Positions 11,141 through 21,243 of a DNA stretch of 31,216 nucleotides are shown here, piece by piece. The translations under genes and the position numbers were made by a program. How positions within the stretch are numbered: position 1 is the stretch's first letter; every line of letters starts with the position of its first letter. The stretch is from positions 893,314 through 924,529 of the forward strand of contig BJOX01000066.1 of NCBI GenBank assembly GCA_009731375.1. The letters run 5' to 3'. The stretch comes from Paulinella micropora (Eukaryota; Cercozoa; Imbricatea; Euglyphida). The notes under the pieces are model-generated. The model worked only from the letters and a program-made list of their open reading frames with translations. It searched no databases and had not been told where the DNA came from.

Positions 11141-11706
11141 NNNNNNNNNNNNNNNNNNNNNNNNNNNNNNNNNNNNNNNNNNNNNNNNNNNNNNNNNNNN
11201 NNNNNNNNNNNNNNNNNNNNNNNNNNNNNNNNNNNNNNNNNNNNNNNNNNNNNNNNNNNNNNNNNNNNNNNNNNNNNNNNNNNNNNNNNNNNNNNNNNNN
11301 NNNNNNNNNNNNNNNNNNNNNNNNNNNNNNNNNNNNNNNNNNNNNNNNNNNNNNNNNNNNNNNNNNNNNNNNNNNNNNNNNNNNNNNNNNNNNNNNNNNN
11401 NNNNNNNNNNNNNNNNNNNNNNNNNNNNNNNNNNNNNNNNNNNNNNNNNNNNNNNNNNNNNNNNNNNNNNNNNNNNNNNNNNNNNNNNNNNNNNNNNNNN
11501 NNNNNNNNNNNNNNNNNNNNNNNNNNNNNNNNNNNNNNNNNNNNNNNNNNNNNNNNNNNNNNNNNNNNNNNNNNNNNNNNNNNNNNNNNNNNNNNNNNNN
11601 NNNNNNNNNNNNNNNNNNNNNNNNNNNNNNNNNNNNNNNNNNNNNNNNNNNNNNNNNNNNNNNNNNNNNNNNNNNNNNNNNNNNNNNNNNNNNNNNNNNN
11701 NNNNNN

Positions 11707-11753
<47 letters not shown>

Positions 11754-11969
11754 GTTCGGCTGTCGCCTTCTAATCCAGCAAAAGGAATTATATCTACAAA
11801 TAGCTCCATATCTAGGAATTCCTGCAACAGGCAACGACAGCTATGAATATACACCACGCAGGAAAAACATACGAGACAGGGAACGGCAACCGGCAACAAC
11901 AGCCATGCAGAGATAGATAGGTAGATAGGTAGATGGATAGAATGATAGGTAGGTAGGTAGGTAGGTAGG

Positions 11970-12012
<43 letters not shown>

Positions 12013-12192
12013 GTAGATAGGTAGGTAGGTAGATACATTCATACATACATACGCAAAGGATATTTCTTTGGTGTGGGTTAAGTTGCAGAGGATAGGTAGA
12101 TAGATAGGTAGATATATTCATACATACATACGCAAATGATATTTTCTTTGGTGTGCGCCAGATGCCTGTTTGCGGGGGATGGTGGACATCAG
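11141..12192. repeat. Gap, poly-G run and TAGA/TAGG arrays
   Basis: N from 11141 to 11706 is followed by 44 G (11707-11750), which abuts the gap and is probably a sequencing or assembly artefact. A unique 160-base segment, GATA/GGTA arrays (11910-12030), and two related segments with GCAAAGGATATTTCTTTGGT- and GCAAATGATATTTTCTTTGG-like words (about 12036-12090 and 12120-12160) follow. Confidence 0.7.
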
Positions 12193-12197
12193 CTACG

Positions 12198-12198
<1 letters not shown>
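12160..12198 (+). pseudogene. Decayed look-alike of the linker exon at 14965
   Basis: GATGCCTGTTTGCGGGGGAT, then GGTGGACATCAGCTACGG, aligns with GGCCTGTTCGCAGGGGATGG, CGGGCATCAGTTACGG in the exon at 14965-15051, with about 5 differences in 35 bases. A GATA array replaces the remainder. A second, more diverged relative of the acceptor region (GTGTGGGTTAAGTTGCAGAG) is at 12069-12088. Confidence 0.5.
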
Positions 12199-12248
<50 letters not shown>

Positions 12249-12296
12249 GATAGATAGATAGATAGATGGATAGATAGATGGATAAAAGACAGACAT

Positions 12297-12354
<58 letters not shown>

Positions 12355-12405
12355 GGATGGATGGATGGATGGATAGATGGATGGATGGATGGATGGATAG
12401 ATAGA
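12193..12405. repeat. GATA/GGAT array
   Basis: A long GATA array with a GGAT (ATCC) sub-block near 12353-12395. No gene is seen. Confidence 0.9.
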
Positions 12406-12606
12406 TGAAATATCGACTAATGTCAGAAAAAAGGAGCTTCTGATTTCGTCAACCAGGAAGTCTGTGGGTAAAGTATTAACCCAATGCCCAGCTAAGCCGT
12501 GATGTTTGCACGGAAGGGACTGATACAGGCAATACCAAAGCTCCCTAGTACCAGGCGGGGCCAGGGCTCGTTCCATAAAGCGCCCCTTGCAGAACGAGCT
12601 CCCACC
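12406..12606 (-). mobile_element. Dispersed element, 3' part, inverted, cut by a gap
   Basis: The minus strand is nearly identical to 17171-17371, including CCGCCTGGTACTAGGGAGCT and the 3' end GTCGATAT. In the complete copy the end reads GATATCTCATC and passes into TATC repeats; here the end also abuts a TATC array (GATA on the plus strand). The 5' side runs into the N gap 12607-12844. Confidence 0.8.
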
Positions 12607-12844
12607 NNNNNNNNNNNNNNNNNNNNNNNNNNNNNNNNNNNNNNNNNNNNNNNNNNNNNNNNNNNNNNNNNNNNNNNNNNNNNNNNNNNNNNNNNNNNNN
12701 NNNNNNNNNNNNNNNNNNNNNNNNNNNNNNNNNNNNNNNNNNNNNNNNNNNNNNNNNNNNNNNNNNNNNNNNNNNNNNNNNNNNNNNNNNNNNNNNNNNN
12801 NNNNNNNNNNNNNNNNNNNNNNNNNNNNNNNNNNNNNNNNNNNN

Positions 12845-12898
<54 letters not shown>

Positions 12899-12909
12899 AT
12901 AGATAGATG

Positions 12910-12970
<61 letters not shown>
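12845..12970. repeat. GATA array
   Basis: A nearly pure GATA array between an N gap and the 3' end of the LINE fragment. Confidence 0.9.
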
Positions 12971-12972
<2 letters not shown>

Positions 12973-14679
12973 GAGATGTCGCAAAGGAATGTAGTCCTTG
13001 CAAAGGAACGCAGTTTCACCACAAACAATAATTTGTGTACTGTGCATGTGTCCGGGATGGGAATCACGGGTAGACTGTGTTCTGGAAAAAGAAGAGGAGG
13101 AAGGACGTTGAAGAAAAAGGCAATCTAGGAATGGAGAGTGGGAGGATAAGGAAGAAGAGAAAGAAAAGGAAGCCGTTAGTCCAAGTGTTTTGAGCACCGT
13201 AAGCTTGCGCAAGCTACAATGATGACATTGTGTAAAGGCCTAAACCCCCGAAGGGACCTAGCCCGGGCTATGCAACACTGGACGGCTATGACGGAATGCA
13301 GGATGAGAGATAAGGGGAGGATGAGAGGGAGGGCGGATTGGAGTTCTTCTTCAATGTCTTTCCATACGCTTGGTGTTGATGGCAAAATCAGGTGCTTTCT
13401 TCTTTCGATTGGTTCTTTCGGGGCACTTCTTGGACGAAATGAGTGTATGTCTCGGCGTCAACACTGTGGGTGAAATCCGGGTTGACAATGCCGGGTTGTG
13501 ACTTATAGTCCGGATGGACGTGCACTTTTGGACTCTTCGGATGAGAGATAAGGGGAGGATGAGACGGAGGGCGGATTGGAGTTTTTCTTCAATGTCTTTC
13601 CATACGCTTGGTGTTGATGGCAAAATCAGGTGCTTTCTTCTTTCGATTGGTTCTTTCGGGGCACTTCTTGGACGAAATGAGAGTATGTCTCGGCGTCAAC
13701 ACTGTGGGTGGAATCCGGGTTGACAATGCCGGGTTGTGACTTATAGTCCGGATGGACGTGCACTTTTGGACTCTTCTTTTCGAGGAGGCTCGAAGGATCT
13801 TCGTAAGGGTGGACATGAGCAAAANNNNNNNNNNNNNNNNNNNNNNNNNNNNNNNNNNNNNNNNNNNNNNNNNNNNNNNNNNNNNNNNNNNNNNNNNNNN
13901 NNNNNNNNNNNNNNNNNNNNNNNNNNNNNNNNNNNNNNNNNNNNNNNNNNNNNNNNNNNNNNNNNNNNNNNNNNNNNNNNNNNNNNNNNNNNNNNNNNNN
14001 NNNNNNNNNNNNNNNNNNNNNNNNNNNNNNNNNNNNNNNNNNNNNNNNNNNNNNNNNNNNNNNNNNNNNNNNNNNNNNNNNNNNNNNNNNNNNNNNNNNN
14101 NNNNNNNNNNNNNNNNNNNNNNNNNNNNNNNNNNNNNNNNNNNNNNNNNNNNNNNNNNNNNNNNNNNNNNNNNNNNNNNNNNNNNNNNNNNNNNNNNNNN
14201 NNNNNNNNNNNNNNNNNNNNNNNNNNNNNNNNNNNNNNNNNNNNNNNNNNNNNNNNNNNNNNNNNNNNNGTTAATCTTGTAGGCTCGTGCATCAAGGATG
14301 TTTTCCTCGACCGGGCTCGTGAGCTCGATCAGTATACATATCTTGGTAGACAATGACCAGACAACAATATCGGGGCGGAGGTCAGTGACACAGATGTGGA
14401 CAGGAAAGGCTTGCTCAGAACCGGTGTACTGGGTTTGGAGCTGCCAATCGTTTGCGGTGTCAAGCAGGCATGGACGATGAAATGACTGCCCTTTAGACTT
14501 CTGCTCGCCCTCTTTCACAAACATAGACTTTGATTCATTTTCGTCTATACGGGAGCGTTTGTTATGGCTCTCGATGTGTTTTTGAAGGGGAGCTTCAATA
14601 GTGCAGAGCACAGAGTCGTGACGCCAGGTATAACGGCCTTTGTTTGAGGGCAACATGGCAACCGGAGAGGATGTGACAT

Positions 14680-14682
<3 letters not shown>
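12971..14682 (-). mobile_element. Non-LTR retrotransposon (LINE) 3' fragment
   Basis: On the minus strand, from about 14665 to 14270, the frame encodes KGRYTWRHDSVLCTIE, then CLLDTANDWQLQ and LRPDIVVWSLSTK and LIELTSPVEENILDARAYK. These motifs (RYTWRH..VL, then RPD.V.WS...K.....ELT.P.E..I..A...K) are typical of the region C-terminal to the reverse transcriptase in many LINE polyproteins, including a PD-(D/E)XK-like endonuclease core (RPD ... ELT). The frame enters the gap 13825-14269. After the gap there is 3' sequence with a 238-base tandem duplication and an untranslated region of about 330 bases, ending at a TATC array (GATA on the plus strand). No reverse transcriptase core is visible, so it is 5'-truncated or hidden by the gap. 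Confidence 0.75.
13301..13776. repeat. 238-base tandem duplication inside the LINE fragment
   Basis: The unit beginning GGATGAGAGATAAGGGGAGG occurs at 13301-13538 and 13539-13776. The copies differ at only a handful of positions. Both carry ATGTCTTTCCATACGCTTGG and end in TTTTGGACTCTTC. The similarity implies a recent duplication. Confidence 0.9.
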
Positions 14683-14762
<80 letters not shown>

Positions 14763-14964
14763 GTAGGTAGGTAGGTAGATGCATACATAAGCAAACGACA
14801 TTTTCTCTATTCATCTTCCTACCCATCTCTGTATCTATTGATATATACATACATATATACATATATATATATACATATATACATGTATATATATACACAT
14901 ATATATATACATATATATATATATAATATGCACATATATATATAATTGTTCTGTTGTGGGTCAG
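14683..14964. repeat. GATA and TA arrays before the linker exon
   Basis: A GATA array (14683-14778) with GGTA interruptions, a 50-base spacer and a TA/CATA array (14840-14945), then TTGTTCTGTTGTGGGTCAG. Confidence 0.85.
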
Positions 14965-15051
14965 CTACAAGAAGGCCTGTTCGCAGGGGATGGCGGGCAT
15001 CAGTTACGGCGGCTGGCTCACTCTGCTTCTTCCGTGCCTTGGCACAAAGAG
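14965..15051 (+). CDS. Candidate exon: linker after the carrier domain
   Basis: An 87-base open segment between TTGTGGGTCAG and AAAGAG|GTGATC, phase 0 on both sides, matching the phase-0 donor at 9562. It encodes LQEGLFAGDGGHQLRRLAHS and ASSVPWHKE. Composition is exon-like and it is flanked by microsatellite on both sides like the confirmed exons. The position fits the poorly conserved linker between carrier and reductase domains, so homology gives little support. Partial look-alikes at 12069 and 12160 could mean either that the exon was duplicated or that this is itself a dispersed repeat. Confidence 0.55.
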
Positions 15052-16343
<1,292 letters not shown>

Positions 16344-16380
16344 GTTCGGAGTACCTGGGCTTCCGTGGAACATCAGCCTT
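16344..16380 (+). pseudogene. Decayed look-alike of the candidate exon at 17904
   Basis: After TCTATCTAG the sequence GTTCGGAGTACCTGGGCTTC, then CGTGGAACATCAGC, differs from the start of 17904-17978 at 5 of 34 positions. The frame reads [11 protein letters not shown] against VQSAWACVEDQ. It then breaks into a TATC array. Confidence 0.5.
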
Positions 16381-16449
<69 letters not shown>

Positions 16450-16691
16450 TTATCTATCTATGTATCTATCTACCTACCTACCAACCTACCTACCTATCAG
16501 GTGTACAGTTGATTTATGTATGTATTGTATGTATGTATGTATTGTATGTATGTATGTATGTATGTATGTATGCCCAAGATAGCTGAAGAATCCCCATACG
16601 CAACTTGTGACGGGCGATGATAGCACTTGATTGGGGGTTAGTAATGGACGCTAATGGCTTTTTATGCTATGGGAGGCCCATAGATCAAACA

Positions 16692-16754
<63 letters not shown>

Positions 16755-16980
16755 AATACTTTACCCACAGCCTCCTTGGTTGACGAAATCAGAAGCTCCT
16801 TCTTTCTGACGTTAGTCGATATCTCATCAGTTGATCTCATCACTTACTCCACGGAGTGAACCAAGGCCACTTGAGGTGTCACTGACCCTCCCTTGGGCTT
16901 GGTTTTTTGAAATGGGTGCCATCTGTCGACAGACAGAGAATTAGGGGATGGTGTGGGTGTGCTGGGCCCGTGGTGGGGTG
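16381..16980. repeat. TATC arrays, unique island and element fragment
   Basis: TATC arrays (16381-16490 and 16693-16752) enclose a unique island with ATGT repeats (16491-16692). At 16753-16828 lies a copy of the 3' end of the dispersed element (TTAATACTTTACCCACAG and ATCAGAAGCTCCTT) that lacks a TATC tail. About 150 unique bases lead to the complete copy. Confidence 0.75.
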
Positions 16981-16981
16981 C

Positions 16982-17370
16982 CTTATGTGTGCCTAGCCAT
17001 ACGCCTATAAGTCACATGCCGAAATAGCGACGGGAAGCACAATCCTGTTCCCTCAGGGTACCCTTTCTCGCTTTTTGAGCCCGGAATAAAACCCACAGTG
17101 CTCTGTCGGTTTATACTAGACTGTCGACAGTCTCGAAACTCCATCTGCTTACTGGGTCCTCTGTAATGGAGGTGGGAGCTCGTTCTGCAAGGGGCGCTTA
17201 TGGAACGAGCCCTGGCCCCGCCTGGTACTAGGGAGCTTTGGTATCGCCTGTATCAGTCCCTTCCGTGCAAACATCACGGCTTAGCTGGGCATCGGGTTAA
17301 TACTTTACCCACAGACTTCCTTGGTTGACGAAATCAGAAGCTCCTTTTTTCTGACATTAGTCGATATCTC

Positions 17371-17372
<2 letters not shown>
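16982..17372 (+). mobile_element. Dispersed element, complete-looking copy with TATC tail
   Basis: This 391-base element starts CTTATGTGTGCCTAGCC and ends GTCGATATCTCATC, passing directly into a TATC array. Its 5' part recurs at 10995-11140 and its 3' part at 12406-12606 (inverted) and 16753-16828. It has no open frame of note and I found no convincing RNA polymerase III box, so its class is unknown. A repeat tail at the 3' end and 3'-end fragments suggest retroposition. Confidence 0.65.
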
Positions 17373-17441
<69 letters not shown>

Positions 17442-17501
17442 GATTGATCGATCTATCTATTTATTTATCGATCTATCTGTCTGTCTATCTATTTATCTAT
17501 C

Positions 17502-17541
<40 letters not shown>

Positions 17542-17588
17542 TTATCTATCTATCTATTTATCTATCTATCTATTTATCTATCTATCTA

Positions 17589-17635
<47 letters not shown>

Positions 17636-17682
17636 ATATCTATATATCTATCTATCTATCTATATATCTATCTATCTATCTA

Positions 17683-17742
<60 letters not shown>

Positions 17743-17903
17743 TACCCAAGATCTCCACACTGCATACTCCAGGAGCCTAGTCCCCATCCTCAGCCCGCTG
17801 CCCAACCACCCGGTTCGGGTGGCGGGGTGGAATGGATGCCTTTGTCCTCGGACATGCAGAGCTGCTAGACCAAACATATCTATCTATCTATCTGTCTGTC
17901 TAG
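17373..17903. repeat. TATC array and unique island
   Basis: A TATC array with TATT interruptions (17373-17742), a unique 130-base island (17743-17875), and a short TATC/TGTC run ending in TGTCTAG. The island's last bases (CCAAACATATC) resemble those at 16689. A phase-0 frame after CCTCAG (17794) is open for about 24 codons then stops, and I do not call it an exon. Confidence 0.7.
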
Positions 17904-17978
17904 GTCCAGAGTGCCTGGGCTTGCGTGGAAGATCAGCTACAATGGGCGCATGCTCAATCGTTCACGACTCCCCTGTGC
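17904..17978 (+). CDS. Possible exon: second linker segment before the reductase domain
   Basis: An open 75-base segment between TGTCTAG and CTGTGC|GTATTT, phase 0 at both ends. It encodes VQSAWACVEDQLQWAHAQSF and TTPLC. Carrier-reductase linkers often hold a Trp followed by an acidic, Leu-rich stretch, which is compatible but not diagnostic. A copy at 16344 keeps the same frame with conservative changes. I rate it below the other exons because no strong family motif supports it. Confidence 0.35.
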
Positions 17979-18198
17979 GTATTTTACCACTAGCCTTATG
18001 CGTTCTCAACAACAGCAAGCAAGCCAGAAAACAGAAAGCAAAAGGAAAGAAAAGAAAAGAAAGGAACGGAAAAGAAAAGAAAAGAAAGGAAAGGAAAGGA
18101 AAAGAAAGAAAGGAAGGAAGAAAGAAAGAAAGAAAGGAAGGAAGGAAGGAAGGAAGGAAGGAAGGAAGGAAGGAAGGATTAAAGAAGAAAGAGTGATA

Positions 18199-18239
<41 letters not shown>

Positions 18240-18448
18240 GGATAGATGGATAGATAGATAAATAGATAGATAGATAGATAGATAGTTAGATAGATAGCGA
18301 AAGAAAAAAAGAAAGAAAGAAAGAAAGAAGGAAGGAAGAAAGAAGGAAGGATCCCGGAAGGAAGGAAGGAAGGAAAGAAAGAAAGAAAGAAAGAAAGAAA
18401 GAAAAAAAGAAAGAAAGAAAGAGAGAAAGAAAGAAAGAAAAGAAAGAA

Positions 18449-18480
<32 letters not shown>

Positions 18481-18610
18481 ACGAAAGAACGAAAGAACGA
18501 AAGAAAGAAAGAAAAAAGAGAGAGAGAGGGCAGGGGTGGGGGGAGGGGAGGTCTGGGGGCGGAGGGAGCGAGAAAAGGAAAGAGAGGGAGAGAGAGAGAG
18601 AGAGAGAGAG

Positions 18611-18651
<41 letters not shown>

Positions 18652-18780
18652 AAGAAAGAAAGAAAGAGAGAGAAAGAAAGAAAGAAAGAATGAATGAAAG
18701 GAAGGAAGGAAGGAAGGAAGGAGGGAGAAAGGAAGGAAGGAAAGAACGAAAGAAGGAAAGAAAGAAAAGATGTTCATCAG
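17979..18780. repeat. 760-base homopurine tract (GAAA/GGAA)
   Basis: From about 18010 to 18770 the plus strand is almost only A and G: GAAA, GGAA and GAGA blocks broken by a GATA block (18237-18298) and a G-rich block (18527-18570). No gene is present; the long open frames are Lys/Glu/Arg repeats. Confidence 0.9.
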
Positions 18781-18834
18781 ATAGTTATAGTTTTGCCAAA
18801 CTTCCTCGCTCGTACTTTTGTTTGTTCGTTGATT

Positions 18835-18883
<49 letters not shown>

Positions 18884-18912
18884 GTAGGTAGGTAGGTAGG
18901 TAGGTAGGTAGG

Positions 18913-18977
<65 letters not shown>

Positions 18978-19048
18978 GGATGGATAGATAGATAGATAGA
19001 CACATAGGTAGGTAGGTAGGTATTTAGGTAGATAGGTGGGTAATTTAG
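18781..19048. repeat. GATA and GGTA arrays
   Basis: After a 50-base spacer, GATA (18834-18882), GGTA (18883-18915), GATA (18916-18997) and GGTA (19005-19024) blocks, ending in GGGTAATTTAG. Confidence 0.85.
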
Positions 19049-19137
19049 CTTTCTCGTGTTTTTCCATGTCCCGGCTATCTGGTTTCTCTGTCGACGTGGT
19101 CGATACACATACATACCTGCTTGACCTTTCGCGGCAG

Positions 19138-19232
19138 AGGCCCAGGCAGTTCCAAGGCGATTTTCTTGACTGGCGCCTCGGGCTTCTTGGGTAGCTTCTT
19201 GCTAGAAGAGCTGCTGCAGAGCCCCTCATCCA
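19138..19232 (+). CDS. Exon: thioester reductase domain, NAD(P)-binding loop
   Basis: The exon encodes [18 protein letters not shown] and [22 protein letters not shown] (19169-19192) is the glycine-rich dinucleotide-binding loop (TGxxGFLG) of the extended short-chain dehydrogenase fold found in thioester reductases. The 3' end CCA|GTCCGA is the only GT available and leaves phase 1, which matches the acceptor at 19600. The 5' border is uncertain: acceptors at 19137, 19139 or 19145 need phase 1 or 2, while TTTAG at 19048 would give a phase-0 exon open through 19049-19232 and would match the upstream phase-0 exons. The core is secure, the start is not. Confidence 0.82.
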
Positions 19233-19259
19233 GTCCGATCCCTGAATCCCCCCCGCTAG

Positions 19260-19305
<46 letters not shown>

Positions 19306-19599
19306 GAAGGAAGGAAGGAAGGAAGGAAGGAAGAAAGGAAGAAAGAAGAAAGACAGAAAGAACGAAAGAAAGAAAGAAAGAAAGAAAGGAAGGAAGGAAG
19401 GAAGGAAGGAAGGAAGGAAGAAAGGGAGGAAGAAAGGAAGGAAGGAAGAAAGAAACTCCCCCCCCCCCCCCCCCCCCCCCCCCCCNNNNNNNNNNGTTGT
19501 TTTTTTTTCTCGTTTATGTGGTCTGTACTTGTCAAAGGCACTTTTGGTTATGATCTTGTTGTTAGTCTTGCTACCCCACTCGCATGTGATATGTGATAG
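19233..19599. repeat. Intron: GAAA/GGAA array, poly-C and small gap
   Basis: A homopurine GAAA/GGAA array (19259-19455), 28 C (19458-19485) and 10 N precede a unique 100-base segment ending GTGATAG. The poly-C run beside the gap may be an artefact. Confidence 0.8.
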
Positions 19600-19727
19600 G
19601 TGGATCGTCCATCATATGTTTAGTTCGTGCGTGCGACAGGGGCGTTGCCATCCAGAAGCTGCAGCAAACCTTCACCAAATACCAGCTGGCTACAGCTCTT
19701 GCCGCAGTGAGCCCGACCACGGCTCAG
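19600..19727 (+). CDS. Exon: thioester reductase domain, second strand and helix
   Basis: Joined in phase 1, the exon gives GSSIICLVRACDRGVAIQKL, then QQTFTKYQLATALAAVSPT and TAQ. ICLVRA.D...A...L...F is conserved in carboxylic acid reductase and non-ribosomal peptide synthetase terminal reductases; the LVRA arginine binds the NADP phosphate. The donor is CTCAG|GTGCGT, a good site, phase 0. Confidence 0.88.
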
Positions 19728-19983
19728 GTGCGTTTGATCGATGGGTTGGTCAGTCGGTCGGTCGATGGTTTGTTTGATTGATTGATTGATTGATTGATTT
19801 GATTTCGATTTATTGATTTATCAATGAATGATTTGATTGATTTGATTCATTGATTGACTGGTGTTGGTTGGTTGGTTGGTTGATTGCTTGATTGATTGAT
19901 TGCTTGATTGGTTGATTGAGTGATTGCTCGATTGCGTGCTCGATTGATTGCCTGTTTGATTGTTTGGTTGTTCGCTGATACTG

Positions 19984-20028
<45 letters not shown>

Positions 20029-20414
20029 CGATTGATTGATTTGACATTGGTTTTTGATTGATTTTGATCGATTGATTGATTGGTTGGCTGGTTGATTGAT
20101 TGATTGATTGCTTGATTAATTGACTGATTCAAAGATTTCTTGATAATTGATAAAATTGACTGATTGTTTGATTTGATTAATTGATTGGTTGGTTGCTTGC
20201 ACCTGTTTGATTGCTTGGTTGGTTGGTTGCTGATCGATTGCTTAATAGATATTTATGGTCGTTGTTGATTGATTGATTGCAACCCCACGCTTGACTTGGT
20301 TTACTCTGGGTGATTGATAGCTTTGCTTGCTTGCTTCCGTTATAGCATTGATCGATCGGTTCAGTGATTGATTGGCTCATGGAATGGCTTGAATGATTGA
20401 TTGATTGCTTACAG
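19728..20414. repeat. Intron: 640-base TTGA array
   Basis: A degenerate TTGA (GATT) tetranucleotide array with TTGG and TTGC variants fills almost the whole intron. It ends TTGATTGCTTACAG. Both strands have long frames of repeats only. Confidence 0.9.
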
Positions 20415-20540
20415 ACAAAGCCGCCTCGCGAAGTGGAGGTGCTCGTGGGTGATCTCACGCTTCCGCGTTTGGGCTTGGCGCCGGAACGGTGGTCCGAACT
20501 CGCTTGGAGGCTTTTCAGCGTTTATCACTGCGGCGCTATG
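20415..20540 (+). CDS. Exon: thioester reductase domain, third segment
   Basis: A 42-codon phase-0 exon between TTACAG and CTATG|GTCTTT. It encodes TKPPREVEVLVGDLTLPRLG, then LAPERWSELAWRLFSVYHCG and AM. The pattern V.V..GDL..P.LGL....W..L.......HCGA.VN is characteristic of the family; the VN follows at the start of the next exon. The junction is therefore well fixed although GTCTTT is a poor donor. Confidence 0.92.
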
Positions 20541-20994
20541 GTCTTTACTTCGACCCAAGGGGCGTCTGTCTTGTGTGTGTGTGTGTGTGTGTGTGTCTAT
20601 GTCTTTGCGAAAATGCGCCTTTGTTGTTGTTGTTGTTGTCGTTGTCGTTGTTGTTGTTGTTGCTGTTGTTGCTGTTGTTGCTGTTGTTGTTGTGTTGCGC
20701 CTTCGTGTGTCTGTGTATGCGTTTGTGTCTGTATGTGTGTGTTCGCTGTGTCTGTGTGTCGTGAGTTTTGTGTAGTATGTTCGGCTGTGGGCTGTGTGTT
20801 GTGTGTACTGCGTGTGAGCGTGCTAAGAATCCTGGGTGCCGCGTGTGTGTGCTGGTATTAACGCGTTTTTGTGTTGCGTGTGCGACTGTGTGCAAATGTT
20901 TATCGCAACCACTAAGTACCTTAACTGTTTGCTTTCTTAAATTTTACGGGATTCTTTGCTCAATCCATGTTTGCATCTAGTTCCGAGCAGCAGC

Positions 20995-21082
<88 letters not shown>

Positions 21083-21243
21083 GTAGTAGTAGTAGTAGCA
21101 GCAGCAGCAGCAGCGTTTCCGAAGTACCAATACCAAAGCCATGCCGAAAAAAATCTTATAATATACTTAAAGACAAGCCCGTGAGAATTAAGAAAGCTCA
21201 CACCTCACAGCGCGTACTAATTTATAACTGTGCTCCCTCTCAG
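20541..21243. repeat. Intron: TG, TTG, ATT and AGC arrays
   Basis: TG repeats (20572-20597 and scattered to 20890), a TTG array (20621-20692), an ATT array (20998-21080), then AGT and AGC blocks (21081-21114). About 120 bases follow, ending GCTCCCTCTCAG. No exon is recognised. Confidence 0.85.

Larger units (their letters stand above)
9563..14964. other. 5.4-kb intron rich in repeats and mobile DNA
   Basis: The intron runs from GTTCAG to GGGTCAG. It carries a small foldback element, GA and GATA/TATC arrays, parts of a dispersed element, a LINE 3' fragment and two decayed look-alikes of the next exon. There are three N gaps (11141-11706, 12607-12844, 13825-14269). I find no additional exon that fits the phase. 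Confidence 0.65.

Noticed and set aside
13229-13825. Two plus-strand protein genes with nearly identical ORFs (13219-13473 and 13514-13723)
   Set aside because: They are the two copies of the 238-base tandem duplication, antisense to the LINE fragment, with no recognisable domain.
17794-17870. An exon after CCTCAG in the island before 17904
   Set aside because: Open for about 24 codons and then stopped, without a convincing donor in phase or a family motif.
20572-20900. Cys/Val-rich small proteins from the TG-rich intron
   Set aside because: All three plus frames are open because of TG and TTG repeats. The segment lies between two exons fixed by homology and is intronic.
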